From DASTPP01 sp035762175 (GTDB taxonomy: Bacteria; Myxococcota_A; Polyangia; Polyangiales; Polyangiaceae), in NCBI GenBank assembly GCA_035762175.1, contig DASTPP010000161.1, positions 56,884 through 120,883 on the forward strand: a stretch of DNA of 64,000 nucleotides, read 5' to 3'. A program made the position numbers and the translations under genes. How positions within the stretch are numbered: the first letter of the stretch is position 1; the number at the start of each line of letters is the position of its first letter. Under the pieces are notes generated by a model. That model worked only from the letters and a program-made list of their open reading frames with translations. It was not told where the DNA came from and did no database searches. Shown here one piece after another: positions 1 through 8,595 of the stretch.

Positions 1-1370
1 GTGAGGCAGGGGCCCGCCTCGCAGGTCAGGCCCCAGGCCATCGGGACGGGCTCGCCGGCGAGCGGCTCGGGCAAGAGCGGCGCGCTCGCGACGACGCGCA
101 GGTCGGGGTCGAAGCGCACGTAGGCGGCGTCGAGCTGGGCCTGGTCGCAGGCGCCGCCGGCGACGCAGCTCGGCGCGACGGTGAGGGCGGCGAAGCCCTC
201 GGGCGAGGCGGCGAGCCCGGGCACGGCGTCGTCGATGACGCCGTAGCGCAGCGCGGCCGTGCCGGCGACGCGCGCGAGGTCGGGCGCGAGGCTCGAGAGC
301 TGCACGACGCGCCCCTCGGCCGGGCGCACCGCCGCGTCGTCCCACGCGACGAGCAGGCGGCCGTGGCCCGGGCGCGACGCGGGCGGCGCGGCGAGCCCGA
401 CGAAGGCCTGGTCGCCCGCGCCGACGAGAGGCGCCGAGGGCGGCGCGAGCGGGCGGCCCTCGGCGTCGACGGCGGCGAGCTGCACCCTCGTCTGGGGGCC
501 GCCCTGGTGCGTCCAGGCGACGACGGCGCGGCCGCCCGACCAGACGGCGTCGAGGTCGGCGCGCGCCTCGGGCGAGGCCGTGAGCGTCTCGGAGCGCTGG
601 GCCGGGCGCCCCGCCGCGTCGACCGCGCGCGCGAGCACGTGGCCGAGGCCGTCTTTCTTCGCGCGGTGCTCGAAGAAGAGCGAGCCGGGGCCGGCCCCCA
701 CGATCTGCCAGGTGCTCGCGCCCTCGGCGACGAGGGCGGGGGCGGGCGCCTGCGCGCGCTCGCCGAGCGCGGCGACGAACACGCGCGCCTGGGTGCCGCG
801 GTCGACGGCGTAGTAGAGGTGCGCGCCCGCCTCGGTGCCGGCGGCGTCGGCCCAGCCGAGCGCCTCGGCCCCCTGGTAAAGGGCGCGCGCGGGGCCCCGG
901 GGCTTCGCGTCGTCGCCGAGGACGAGCGCCTCGAGCGCGAAGCCCGACGCGGTCGTGCGGCCCCAGAGCAAGATCGCGCCCGAGCGCCCGAAGGGCCGCA
1001 GCGAGGTGATGGTCAGGCCGTCGGGGGCGGGCCCGAGCGGGACCCAGCCCCCCTGGGGCGTGCCGTCGGGGCGCAGCGCGAGGGCCCGCCAGAGGCGCGG
1101 CCCCTTGCCCTCGACCGAGGCGACGACGGCGAGGGCGCCGCGGGCGTGGCCGAGCAGGTAGGGCCCCTGCGTCTCGGCCCCGAGGCGCGCGAGCAGCGTG
1201 CCGGGCAGGAGCGACGCCTCGCGCGGCCCCGCCGGCCGCTTCGCCGAGGCCGCGCCGCGCCCCTCGCTGAGGCCGAGCTTCGGGTCGGCCTTCGAACCCT
1301 TGCCCCCGCAGCCGAGGGCGGCGGCGCAGAGGGCTGCCAGCAGGGTCGTCGCGCGTGCGTTCGTGGTCAT
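1..1370 (-). CDS. Lipoprotein of unknown function, C-terminus outside the window
   Basis: The gene reads leftward from an ATG at 1370 and is still open at base 1, so 456 codons of its N-terminal part are visible. Residues 1-21 form a typical lipoprotein signal peptide: a short basic start, a hydrophobic Leu/Ala core, then ALGC with Cys21 as the probable lipidated residue. The exported part has repeated short beta-type stretches (for example AILLWGR, VVAWTHQG, LLVAWDD) separated by Gly/Pro/Asp turns, which suggests a beta-propeller-like or repeat beta fold. I see no catalytic motif. It lies 93 bp downstream of the PLP-enzyme gene on the same strand, with a strong hairpin between them. The lipoprotein call is firm; the function is unknown. 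Confidence 0.75.
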   Translation of the reverse strand, partial: MTTNARATTLLAALCAAALGCGGKGSKADPKLGLSEGRGAASAKRPAGPREASLLPGTLLARLGAETQGPYLLGHARGALAVVASVEGKGPRLWRALALRPDGTPQGGWVPLGPAPDGLTITSLRPFGRSGAILLWGRTTASGFALEALVLGDDAKPRGPARALYQGAEALGWADAAGTEAGAHLYYAVDRGTQARVFVAALGERAQAPAPALVAEGASTWQIVGAGPGSLFFEHRAKKDGLGHVLARAVDAAGRPAQRSETLTASPEARADLDAVWSGGRAVVAWTHQGGPQTRVQLAAVDAEGRPLAPPSAPLVGAGDQAFVGLAAPPASRPGHGRLLVAWDDAAVRPAEGRVVQLSSLAPDLARVAGTAALRYGVIDDAVPGLAASPEGFAALTVAPSCVAGGACDQAQLDAAYVRFDPDLRVVASAPLLPEPLAGEPVPMAWGLTCEAGPCL

Positions 1371-1380
1371 GGCTCGGCCC

Positions 1381-1419
1381 GGGGGGCGCGCGAAGGCCTC
1401 GGCCGGTCGCGCGCCCCCC
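1381..1419 (-). terminator. Perfect 13-bp hairpin after the PLP-enzyme gene
   Basis: Bases 1381-1393 and 1407-1419 are perfectly complementary (all G/C apart from one pair) around a 13-base loop. It sits between the PLP-enzyme gene and the next same-strand lipoprotein gene. There is no T-run, so it is either a Rho-assisted terminator or an mRNA-stabilising stem. Confidence 0.5.
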
Positions 1420-1463
1420 GCGTCCTCAACCGGGCGGGGGGCGGGCGTCTTCCGGGGCAAGGC

Positions 1464-2669
1464 TCAGGCCCCTCGCTCGAGCGCCTCGACGGCCTCGAGC
1501 GCGAGGGCGGCGCCCGCTTCGATCTCGTCGTCGCGCAGGTAGGGCGCGGGCCCGAGGCGCAGGAGGTCGCCGCGCGCGTCGACGTAGACGCCCCGCTCGC
1601 GCAGGCGCGCGGCGGCGGCGCGCGCCTGCGGCGTGCGCAGGGCGACGAAGCCGCCCCGGCGCGCGGGCTCGGGCGGGGTCGCGACCGAGAGCCGGCCCTC
1701 GCGCGCGAGCCGGTGGCCGAGGGCCGCCTCGAGCAAGAGGCCGGTCTGGTGCAGCGAGAGCTCGCGCAGCGCCTCGACGCCCAGGCCGAAGCGGTCGAAG
1801 AGGTCGAGCGCGGCCTCGGCGCGGTAGAGCCCGGCGGGGTCGAAGGTCGAGCCCGCGAAGCGGTCGCCCCCCGGCCCGTAGCCGACGGGCCCGTACGCCC
1901 GCGGCCGCTCGAGCGCGTCGAATTCGGCGAACCAGCCCGTGTAAAGCGGCCGCAAGGCCGAGCCGGGCGGGGCGCGCAGAAAGCAGACGCCCTCGCCGAA
2001 CTGGGCGTACTTGTAGCCGCCCCCGAGCACGAAGGCGCTCTCTTTGGCGGGCCCGTAGTCGAGCGGCACGACGTTGAAGGCGTGGTAGGCGTCGACGAGC
2101 GGCAGCGCGCCCGCCCCGGCCGCGCGGGCGACGACCTCGCCGAGGCCGGCGACCACGGCGGCGTCTTCGAAGAGCACGGCCGAGACGGCGACGCAGGCGA
2201 CCCCGGGCTCGATCGCCGCGCAGAGCCGCTCGGCGAGCGAGGCGCGCTCGGACGCGTCGACCCAGGTGACGCGCACCCCCGCCTCGCCGAGGCGCGCGAG
2301 CTGCCGGAAGAGCGAGTGGAACTCGCCGGTCGTCGCGACGACGTGCGTCTCGGGCGACGCCGGAAAGCACGAGAGCAGCCGGAAGGCGAGCTCGTGGGTG
2401 CTGCCGCCGAAGGCGAGCGGGTCGGCCCCGTCGAAGCCGAGGCGCCCGAGCACCCGCCGGGCCACCCGGCCGCGCCGCGCGAAGACGGCGCGCTGCCACT
2501 TGTCGTCGACGTGCTCGGCGGCGTCGTCGAAGCACGCCTGCATCGCGCGCCGGGCCGCGTCGGGCCAGGCCTGGTGCGAGTGGCCGCTCAAGAGGATGCG
2601 CCCCGGGCGCAGGAAGGCGGCGTACTCGCGCCGCAGCGCCTCGAGGTCGAAGGGCCGCCGGTAGGTCAC
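1464..2669 (-). CDS. Kynureninase-like PLP-dependent enzyme (aminotransferase class V fold)
   Basis: This 401-residue protein has the class V aminotransferase/kynureninase fold. Lys220 in GGGYKYAQFGEG is the predicted Schiff-base lysine, in the position of the kynureninase G-Y-K-Y motif. Asp193 and His196 in VDAYHAFN fit the cofactor-ring contacts, and FGGSTHEL near residue 88 fits the phosphate-binding region. The N-terminus reads LLSGHSHQAWPD where true kynureninases have a Gly-Asn-Ser-Leu-Gly-like motif, so the substrate need not be kynurenine. The GTG start at 2669 overlaps the glgA stop (GTGA), indicating translational coupling. No other tryptophan-degradation gene is nearby. The fold is confident; the exact reaction is not. 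Confidence 0.8.
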   Translation of the reverse strand: MTYRRPFDLEALRREYAAFLRPGRILLSGHSHQAWPDAARRAMQACFDDAAEHVDDKWQRAVFARRGRVARRVLGRLGFDGADPLAFGGSTHELAFRLLSCFPASPETHVVATTGEFHSLFRQLARLGEAGVRVTWVDASERASLAERLCAAIEPGVACVAVSAVLFEDAAVVAGLGEVVARAAGAGALPLVDAYHAFNVVPLDYGPAKESAFVLGGGYKYAQFGEGVCFLRAPPGSALRPLYTGWFAEFDALERPRAYGPVGYGPGGDRFAGSTFDPAGLYRAEAALDLFDRFGLGVEALRELSLHQTGLLLEAALGHRLAREGRLSVATPPEPARRGGFVALRTPQARAAAARLRERGVYVDARGDLLRLGPAPYLRDDEIEAGAALALEAVEALERGA

Positions 2670-4390
2670 GACTCGCGCCCCGTCGGCGGCGTGCGCCCGG
2701 GCGGCGGGCGGGGCGGGGGCGGCGGCGCCTCGGAGGGCGAACGGCGCGTCGGAGGCGGCAGCGCCTCGGCGGGCGGGCGTCGGGTCGAAGGCGGCGGCGC
2801 GTCGGGCGCCGGGCGGCTCGTCGAAGGCGGCGGCGCGTCGGGCGCCGGGCGGCGCGTCGAAGGCGGCGGCGCGTCGGGCGCCGGGCGGCGCGGCGAGCGC
2901 GGCGGCGGCTCGTCGGGCTCGAAGGGGTGGCCGCGGCGGGCGGCGTACGCGGCGCGGTAGACGTCCTCGTAGGCGGCGGCGGCGCGCGACCAGCCGAAGT
3001 CTTGGCCCATGCCGACGCAGCGCATGCGGTCGAGGTCGGCCTGGCGGTTGTGGAAGGCCCAGAGCGACCAGCCGAGCACGTCGTGCAGGCTGCGCGGCGT
3101 CAGATCGTGCACGACGAAGCCGGTGCCGAAGCCGGTGCGCTCGTCGTAGTTCCACACGGTGTCGGCGAGGCCGCCGGTGGCGTGCACGATGGGCAGGGTG
3201 CCGTAGCGCAGGCTGTACATCTGGTTCATGCCGCAGGGCTCGTAGCGCGAGGGCATGACGAAGAAGTCGGCCCCGGCCTCGATGCGGTGCGCGAGCCCGT
3301 CGTCGAAGCGCAGGAAGGCGGCGACCTTGTCGGGGTGGGCCCGCGCGAAGCCCTCGAAGGCGCCCTCGAGCCCGGGGTCGCCGCTGCCGAGCACGACGAA
3401 CTGCACGTCCCAGCGCAGGACGGCGGGCAGGGTGGCGAGCAGCACGTCCATGCCCTTCTGCCCCGTCAGGCGCGTGACGACGCCGTAGAGGGGCACGTCG
3501 GGCCGGGCGGGCAGGCGCGCCTCGCGCTGCAGCGCCGCCTTGCACGCGGCCTTGCCCGCGAGGTCGTCGGCGTCGAAGTTCGCGGCGAGGTGCCGGTCGG
3601 TGCGAGGGTCCCAGGTGCGGTCGTCGATGCCGTTGAGCACGCCGCTGACGGCGCCCGCGCGCGCCCGCACGACGCCGTCGAGCCCCGCGCCCTTGTCGGG
3701 CTGGGCGATCTCGCGGGCGTACGAGGGGCTGACGGCGACGACGCGGTCGGCGAAGACGAGCCCGCCCTTCAGCAGGTTGAGCGTGCCGAAGTGCTCGAAC
3801 TGGTCGCCGCGCAGGTGCTCGGCGCCGAGCCCCGTCGCGCCGAACGCCTCGAGCGAGAAGACGCCCTGGTAGCCGAGGTTGTGCACCGTGAGCACCGAGC
3901 CGGCGCCGTGCAGCGGCGTGCCCCACTCGGTCGTCTTGACGTAGGCCGGCGCGAGCGCCGCCTGCCAGTCGTGCGCGTGCACGATGTCGGGCAGAAACCC
4001 CTCGGCCCGCGCGAGCGCGAAGGCGCCGCGGCACAGGTAGGCGAAGCGCTCGACGTTGTCGCCGAAGTCGCCGTTCGCGTCGCCGTAGAGCCCGGCCCGG
4101 TCGTAGTAGTGCAGGTGCTCGAGGAAGTAGACCGGCGGCCCGCCCCCGAGCCGCCCCCGCCGCGCCGCCCCGTACGCCGCGAAGCCGCCCATGGGCACGA
4201 TGAGCGCGTGCGGCAGGCGCTCGAGCGCGTCCCAGTCGATGCCCCGGTAGAGCGGCACCACGACGCGCACGTCGAGCCCCCGCTCGTGCTGGGCGATGGG
4301 CAGCGAGCCCACCACGTCGCCGAGGCCCCCGGTCTTGACGAAGGGGGCGCACTCGGACGCGATGTGCAACACCCGGAAAGGTCGGGCCAC
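2666..4390 (-). CDS. glgA: Glycogen synthase (ADP-glucose type) with repetitive proline-rich tail
   Basis: GlgA adds glucose from ADP-glucose to alpha-1,4-glucan chains in the cytoplasm. The N-terminus carries the hallmark KTGGLGD (Lys19), and the C-terminal Rossmann domain carries MPSRYEPCGMNQMYSLRYG with the catalytic EPCG glutamate, followed by ATGGLADTV. I prefer the GTG at 4390 because the protein then begins two residues before RPFRVLHIASE, as GlgA proteins do; an in-frame ATG at 4501 would add 37 residues without similarity. At 574 residues it is about 90 longer than usual. The excess is a Pro/Arg/Ser tail made of 12-residue units (RRPAPDAPPPST type) encoded by a 36-bp tandem repeat. 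The stop overlaps the next gene. No other glycogen gene is in the window. Confidence 0.93.
   Translation of the reverse strand: MARPFRVLHIASECAPFVKTGGLGDVVGSLPIAQHERGLDVRVVVPLYRGIDWDALERLPHALIVPMGGFAAYGAARRGRLGGGPPVYFLEHLHYYDRAGLYGDANGDFGDNVERFAYLCRGAFALARAEGFLPDIVHAHDWQAALAPAYVKTTEWGTPLHGAGSVLTVHNLGYQGVFSLEAFGATGLGAEHLRGDQFEHFGTLNLLKGGLVFADRVVAVSPSYAREIAQPDKGAGLDGVVRARAGAVSGVLNGIDDRTWDPRTDRHLAANFDADDLAGKAACKAALQREARLPARPDVPLYGVVTRLTGQKGMDVLLATLPAVLRWDVQFVVLGSGDPGLEGAFEGFARAHPDKVAAFLRFDDGLAHRIEAGADFFVMPSRYEPCGMNQMYSLRYGTLPIVHATGGLADTVWNYDERTGFGTGFVVHDLTPRSLHDVLGWSLWAFHNRQADLDRMRCVGMGQDFGWSRAAAAYEDVYRAAYAARRGHPFEPDEPPPRSPRRPAPDAPPPSTRRPAPDAPPPSTSRPAPDAPPPSTRRPPAEALPPPTRRSPSEAPPPPPRPPPGRTPPTGRES
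2711..2925. repeat. 36-bp tandem repeat encoding the GlgA tail
   Basis: Near-identical 36-bp units lie at about 2784-2819, 2820-2855 and 2856-2891, with degenerate units on both sides. They are in frame with glgA on the minus strand and encode PAPDAPPPSTRR-type dodecamers. The unit length is a multiple of three, unlike most other tandem arrays in this window. Confidence 0.85.
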
Positions 4391-4499
4391 GGCCGCGCCT
4401 AGCGAGCCCGCCCCGACCGGGGCGCGCGAAGAAGGTCGGACGACGTCGTCACCCGACCCGCCTACCACGGGGCCGCGCCCGAAAGCAGGCCCTTCGCCC

Positions 4500-5834
4500 A
4501 TGCCCGACCCGCCCCCCGCCCCGCCCCCTCCCCTCTCGCCCCCCGCCCGCCGGCGCGCCGCCCGCCTCGCGCTCGCCGTGCCCTCGCTGACGCTGCTCGC
4601 GGCGACGGCGGCGCTGCTGGTGGGGGCGAGCCCGCGCGGGCTCGTGGCGGCGCGCGTCTACGGCGGCCCGAGCCGGGGGCCCGGCCCGCACGCGCTGCGC
4701 CTCGCGTGCGCGCGCTACGCCGTCGGCGTCGAAGACCCCGTCGCGCTCGAGGGCCTGGCCGTCGCGATCGGGGGCCAAACGCTGCCCGCCGCGTGCGACG
4801 GGGCGGGCCACGGCGACCTCGCCCTGCCCGCGGGCCTCGCCCTGCCCGAGCGCCCCGCGATCGAGGTGCGAAGGGGCGATCGCACCCTCGCCCGGGGCGT
4901 CGCCGACGTCTCGACGCAGGCGTGGCAACGCGCGTTCACGGCCCGCCCGGCGCGGGTGCCGGTCGCGGCCTCGCCCGGCCCGCCCTTCGAGCTGCTCGTC
5001 GACGGCGGCGCCCTCGCCGTCGGGCAGCGCTCGCGCGCCTGGCTGCGCGGGCGCGCGGCCGACCTCTCGGCCCCGCCGCGGGCGCTCGGCTTCGGCGCCG
5101 AGGCGGGCGCGCCCGCGCCGCTCGGGGGCGGCGGCGGCTGGGCCTTCGACCTGCGGGCGACCTTCGTGCAGGCCTCGGTCTCGCTCGCGCCGGGCCCGGG
5201 CGAGGGGGGCGAGCGCTGGCAGGCCGAGGCGTCGCTGCCCGTCATCGCGGGCGCCCCCGTGGTCGAGGCGCTCGCGAGCGAGGGCGGGCGGCTGCGGGCG
5301 ATCGTGCGCTCGCCGTCGGGGCGGGGCGACGCGTACGCGCGCGTCGTCGACCGCGAGGGCCGGCGCGACGGGGCGCTCGTGCCGCTCTCCCGGCGCTCGC
5401 CCGAAGGCTGGCCCGAGGGCGAATGGTCGGCCCCGGCGCCGCCCCCCGGCGCGCCCGCCTGGCTCATCGTCTCGGCCTCGGTCGACGGCGGCCCCGCCCT
5501 GGCGCTGCCCTTGCCGCCGGGCGGCGAGCCGCGCGACGGGGCGTTCGTGCCCGACGCGCTCTGGGTCGACGGGCTCGCGCCGGCGCGCGCGGCGGAGGCG
5601 GCGCGGCTCGGGCGCGCGCGCTGGGCCGTGGCGGCGCTCGTGGCGAGCGGGGCGCTGCTCGAAGCGTGGCTGCTCGTGTGGCTGCAGCGGGCGCGGGCGC
5701 TCGTCACCGGCGAGCCCGCGGGCGAGCGCATCCCGCTACGGCCGCTGCGCTCGGGCTGGCTCGCCCTCGCGCTCGGCGTCGTGTGGCTCGCCTTCGTCAT
5801 CATCGGGATACTCCTCGGCGCCGGGCTCGGGTAG
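4500..5834 (+). CDS. Membrane protein of unknown function with N- and C-terminal TM segments
   Basis: The 444-residue product starts MPDPPPAPPPP, followed by an arginine cluster and one hydrophobic segment (about residues 25-45). A long extracytoplasmic region of beta-type sequence follows (about 46-370). Two C-terminal hydrophobic helices (about 385-405 and 420-442) are separated by a basic loop. The two-ended anchoring suggests a periplasmic domain held to the inner membrane. The ATG at 4500 is chosen because upstream codons would be Pro/Ser/Arg noise overlapping the divergent glgA start 110 bp away. I do not recognise the family. Confidence 0.65.
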   Translation: MPDPPPAPPPPLSPPARRRAARLALAVPSLTLLAATAALLVGASPRGLVAARVYGGPSRGPGPHALRLACARYAVGVEDPVALEGLAVAIGGQTLPAACDGAGHGDLALPAGLALPERPAIEVRRGDRTLARGVADVSTQAWQRAFTARPARVPVAASPGPPFELLVDGGALAVGQRSRAWLRGRAADLSAPPRALGFGAEAGAPAPLGGGGGWAFDLRATFVQASVSLAPGPGEGGERWQAEASLPVIAGAPVVEALASEGGRLRAIVRSPSGRGDAYARVVDREGRRDGALVPLSRRSPEGWPEGEWSAPAPPPGAPAWLIVSASVDGGPALALPLPPGGEPRDGAFVPDALWVDGLAPARAAEAARLGRARWAVAALVASGALLEAWLLVWLQRARALVTGEPAGERIPLRPLRSGWLALALGVVWLAFVIIGILLGAGLG

Positions 5835-6022
5835 AAGCGGCGGCGAAGGCCCGTGGCCCGGCTTTTGCTAACCCACCGGCGTGCCGCGGCGACCCCGCCG
5901 AAATTAGGCGGCCCGCCGGGCGAAGTGACAACGTGGCGTTGCGCCGTCCGGGTCGGTCGTCTAAGGCAAAGGCCGCGAAGGGCGCTTTTATGGGTTTTTG
6001 ACCGTTGTATCGGGCCAACGAG

Positions 6023-6733
6023 ATGCCGCTCCTACGTTACACTGAAGATTGCTTGGAGGCGGCCCAGGGCCGCGGGCCGATCGCGCCCCGCCACGACGCG
6101 CAGGGGCGCAAGCTGTCGCGGCCCGTGGGCATTCGCGTGTTCGAGAACGGCGCGCTCGAGTTCATCAGCCGGGCGCATCCGGTGACCCCCATTCTGTGGG
6201 CGGGGCCGGTCGCCGCCTACGGGCTGTACCGGGGCCTCGCCGGCCCGCTCGGCGCCGGGCGCGCGCTCGCCCTCTTCGCGGGCGGCTGGCTGCTCTGGTC
6301 GCTGCTCGAGTACTGGCTGCACCGCTGGGTCTTCCACTATGGCGAAAACGCCGAGGCGCCGGCCGAGAAATTCAGCTTCTTCATTCGCCACGGCTACCAC
6401 CATGACTTCCCGAACGACCCGATGCGCCTGGTCGCGCCGCCCATGCTGGGCTGGCCCCTGGCCGCCGTGGTCGGCGCGATCTACTACGTCGCCTTCGGCC
6501 CGCCCGCCTTCTACCCGATCCTCGCCGGCACCTTCGTCGGCTACATCGCCTACGACTGGGTGCATTACTATACGCACCACGTTCGGCCCACCACCCGGCT
6601 CGGCAAGTGGTTTCGCAAGTACCACATGGAGCACCACTACCTCGACCACGGCGCGCACTTCGGGGTAAGTTCCCCCCTGTGGGACGTGGTCTTCGGCACC
6701 TTCCGCGCCCGGCGCAAGGCGCCCGCCGACTGA
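6023..6733 (+). CDS. Fatty acid hydroxylase / sterol desaturase superfamily membrane enzyme
   Basis: The 236-residue protein has the histidine clusters that bind the di-metal centre of this superfamily: HRWVFH (about 99), HGYHHD (about 122), HYYTHH (about 182) and HMEHHYLDH (about 200). The arrangement is closest to fatty acid 2-hydroxylases, which hydroxylate the acyl chain of sphingolipids or other lipids. Hydrophobic segments lie at about 55-95 and 145-180, consistent with a membrane enzyme. ATG 6023 is preferred; a TTG at 6005 would add six residues. The following lipoprotein gene overlaps its end, so the two are probably co-transcribed. The superfamily is confident; the substrate is inferred. 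Confidence 0.85.
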   Translation: MPLLRYTEDCLEAAQGRGPIAPRHDAQGRKLSRPVGIRVFENGALEFISRAHPVTPILWAGPVAAYGLYRGLAGPLGAGRALALFAGGWLLWSLLEYWLHRWVFHYGENAEAPAEKFSFFIRHGYHHDFPNDPMRLVAPPMLGWPLAAVVGAIYYVAFGPPAFYPILAGTFVGYIAYDWVHYYTHHVRPTTRLGKWFRKYHMEHHYLDHGAHFGVSSPLWDVVFGTFRARRKAPAD

Positions 6734-7368
6734 GCGGCAGGCTCGCGGTCGCGCTCGCCGCGCTCGCCGCCGCCTCGTCCTGCCTCGTCACCTCGTCGTC
6801 CAACTTCGAAGACCCGGCCCAGCTGACGCCCCCCTTTCTGAGCGCCGCGACGGCCGACCCGCCCCTGTCGAGCTACACGCTGGTCGACGACCCCACCGTC
6901 CCCATCACCTTCAGCGCCACCGTCCGCTCGCAAGACCTGGGCAACCCGCTCTTCGCCCGGCTCTACCTCGACTTTCCCACCAACAGCCAGAGCAACCTGC
7001 TCGACCAGCTTCAAGTCCCGCTCGGCAGCCTCGACGAGGGCCCGCGCCGCGTCGCCCTAACCTGGACGCCCGCGGCCACGAGTTCGACCATCGTGCTCGC
7101 CGGCTGCCACTCCGTCACGCTGATGGTGAGCCGCAACTTTCAGGCGATCGACGTCCGGCCCGACCGCGAAGAAGACGAGACCGACTTTCTGGTCTGGTGG
7201 GTGTACATCCCGTCCGACGTGCTCGTCGGGGGCCAGGGCGCGGGCGGCGCGGGCGGCGCGGGCGGTGACGCGGGCGCGGCGGGCACAGCGGGCGCGGCCG
7301 GCCTCGGCGGCGCCGGCGGGCGCTTCGACTCGATCGAGCGCTGCCTGCTGCTCGGCCAGCGCCGCTAG
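6679..7368 (+). CDS. Small secreted lipoprotein with glycine-rich C-terminus
   Basis: The reading frame overlaps the 3' end of the hydroxylase gene. A GTG at 6679 gives a basic N-terminus, then a hydrophobic stretch LAVALAALAAASSC with a plausible but non-ideal lipobox; a CTG at 6730 is an alternative start. The mature part has a beta-type domain (LDFPTNSQSNLL, TVTWTPAAT-like patterns) and a late Ala/Gly run before the end RCLLLGQRR. Codon usage matches its neighbours. The role is unknown. The stop codon lies inside a long palindrome (7364-7410). Confidence 0.6.
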   Translation: MGRGLRHLPRPAQGARRLSGRLAVALAALAAASSCLVTSSSNFEDPAQLTPPFLSAATADPPLSSYTLVDDPTVPITFSATVRSQDLGNPLFARLYLDFPTNSQSNLLDQLQVPLGSLDEGPRRVALTWTPAATSSTIVLAGCHSVTLMVSRNFQAIDVRPDREEDETDFLVWWVYIPSDVLVGGQGAGGAGGAGGDAGAAGTAGAAGLGGAGGRFDSIERCLLLGQRR

Positions 7369-7410
7369 GCTCTGTCGGGCGACGGGAGCATTCGCCCGAC
7401 AGAGCTTAGC
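7364..7410 (+). terminator. 19-bp near-perfect palindrome containing the upstream stop codon
   Basis: Bases 7364-7382 pair with 7392-7410 at 18 of 19 positions around a nine-base loop; the inner 14 bp are perfect. The TAG stop of the lipoprotein gene is inside the left arm. It separates two convergent genes and probably terminates or protects transcripts. Related wording (TAGGCTCTGTC) occurs at the yqgE stop at 32132. Confidence 0.65.
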
Positions 7411-7518
7411 GCGGTTGGCGGGGGGCCTGGCCGGTAGCCCACCCACGGCGCTGGGCCCTGCCGGCCTCCCGACGGAGGCTGCCGGCGGCCCGACGGCGCG
7501 CGGCGCGGGCGCGCGGGG

Positions 7519-8592
7519 TCAGCGGCCCGAGAGCGAGAGCGCGAGATCGTGCGCGCCGGCGGGGCCGAGCTCGCCGCCGAGCTTCTGGCGGGCGCACGAC
7601 TCGACCGCGGGGGCGAGCGGCGGGTCGAAGGCGACCGACTGCGTGCGGCCGTCGGGCCGGAACTCGATGCGCAGCGTGGTGGTGACCATCACGTTGACCT
7701 GCGGGTTCGAGCGGGCCTCCTGCAGGAAGCACTGCGAGACGAGGCGCGACCAGTCGGCGCGGGCGACCTCGAGGTCGGGCAGCTTGGGGGGCGCGGCGGG
7801 CGCGGGCGGCGCGTGCCGGCCGGCGACGGCGGTGCCCGCGGGGGCCGCGGCAGTGGCGGCGGCGGCGGGCGGCGCGTCGAAGGGGGTCACGTCGCGCAGC
7901 GCGCCCTCGGCCCCGTCGACGCGGAAGGTGCCGCCGCGGGGCGCGCGCAGGAGCCACCCGTCCGCGGGCGCGGCGTTGGGGGGCGTGACGGCGACGACGC
8001 CCTGGGTCACGTCGACGTCGAAGCGCTCGCCCGAGCGGGCGACGCGGAAGTGCGTGCCGCGCACCGAGACGCGCGCGCCGTCGACGAGCACGGCGAAGCG
8101 CTCGGCGCCCGGCCGCTGGGCGGGCACGACGTCGACCCGCAAGGCGCCGCGCTCGAGCGCGAGCACGACGCGCTCGCCGTCTTCGACGAGCGAGGCGCGC
8201 GCGTGGGGCTCCAACGTCCACGAGGCGAGGCCGGGGCGGCTGAAGGCGAGCGGCTCGTCGCCGGCCTCGTCGCCGCGGGGCGCGGCGGGCGGGGGGGCGG
8301 GCGGCGGCGGCGCGGGGGCGACGGCGACGGGGGCCGGGGCCGGGTCGCGCTTGCTCGCGACGGCGAAGGCGGCGGCGGCGGCGACGCCGGCGACGACGAG
8401 GCGCAGCGGCCAGTGCGCGGGCCGCGCGGGCGGCGGCAGCGGCTCGGCGTCGAGGCGGCGAAAGAGCTCGCGCTCGAGGCGCGCCTCGTCGACGGGGGGC
8501 GGCAGCTCTTGGCGCGCCTCGCGCACGAGATGGGCCAGGAGTTCGGCGCCGGGCGGCGTCGCGCGGGGGTCAGGCGGGAGGGGGGCGGACAT
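7519..8592 (-). CDS. FecR-domain membrane protein, probable anti-sigma factor
   Basis: The cytoplasmic N-terminus (1-60) is acidic and amphipathic, as in sigma-binding modules. One TM segment follows (about 66-82, LRLVVAGVAAAAAFAVA), then a Pro-rich linker and a FecR-like beta domain (about 115-230: LVDGARVSVRGTHFRV and GVVAVTPP motifs). The C-terminal part (about 270-357) ends in a separate module with two cysteines. It begins 3 bp after the stop of an ECF sigma gene on the same strand, the classic arrangement for a sigma factor and its membrane regulator. Regulation of the adjacent sigma is inferred from this pairing; the inducing signal is unknown. Confidence 0.8.
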   Translation of the reverse strand: MSAPLPPDPRATPPGAELLAHLVREARQELPPPVDEARLERELFRRLDAEPLPPPARPAHWPLRLVVAGVAAAAAFAVASKRDPAPAPVAVAPAPPPPAPPPAAPRGDEAGDEPLAFSRPGLASWTLEPHARASLVEDGERVVLALERGALRVDVVPAQRPGAERFAVLVDGARVSVRGTHFRVARSGERFDVDVTQGVVAVTPPNAAPADGWLLRAPRGGTFRVDGAEGALRDVTPFDAPPAAAATAAAPAGTAVAGRHAPPAPAAPPKLPDLEVARADWSRLVSQCFLQEARSNPQVNVMVTTTLRIEFRPDGRTQSVAFDPPLAPAVESCARQKLGGELGPAGAHDLALSLSGR

Positions 8593-8595
8593 GAT

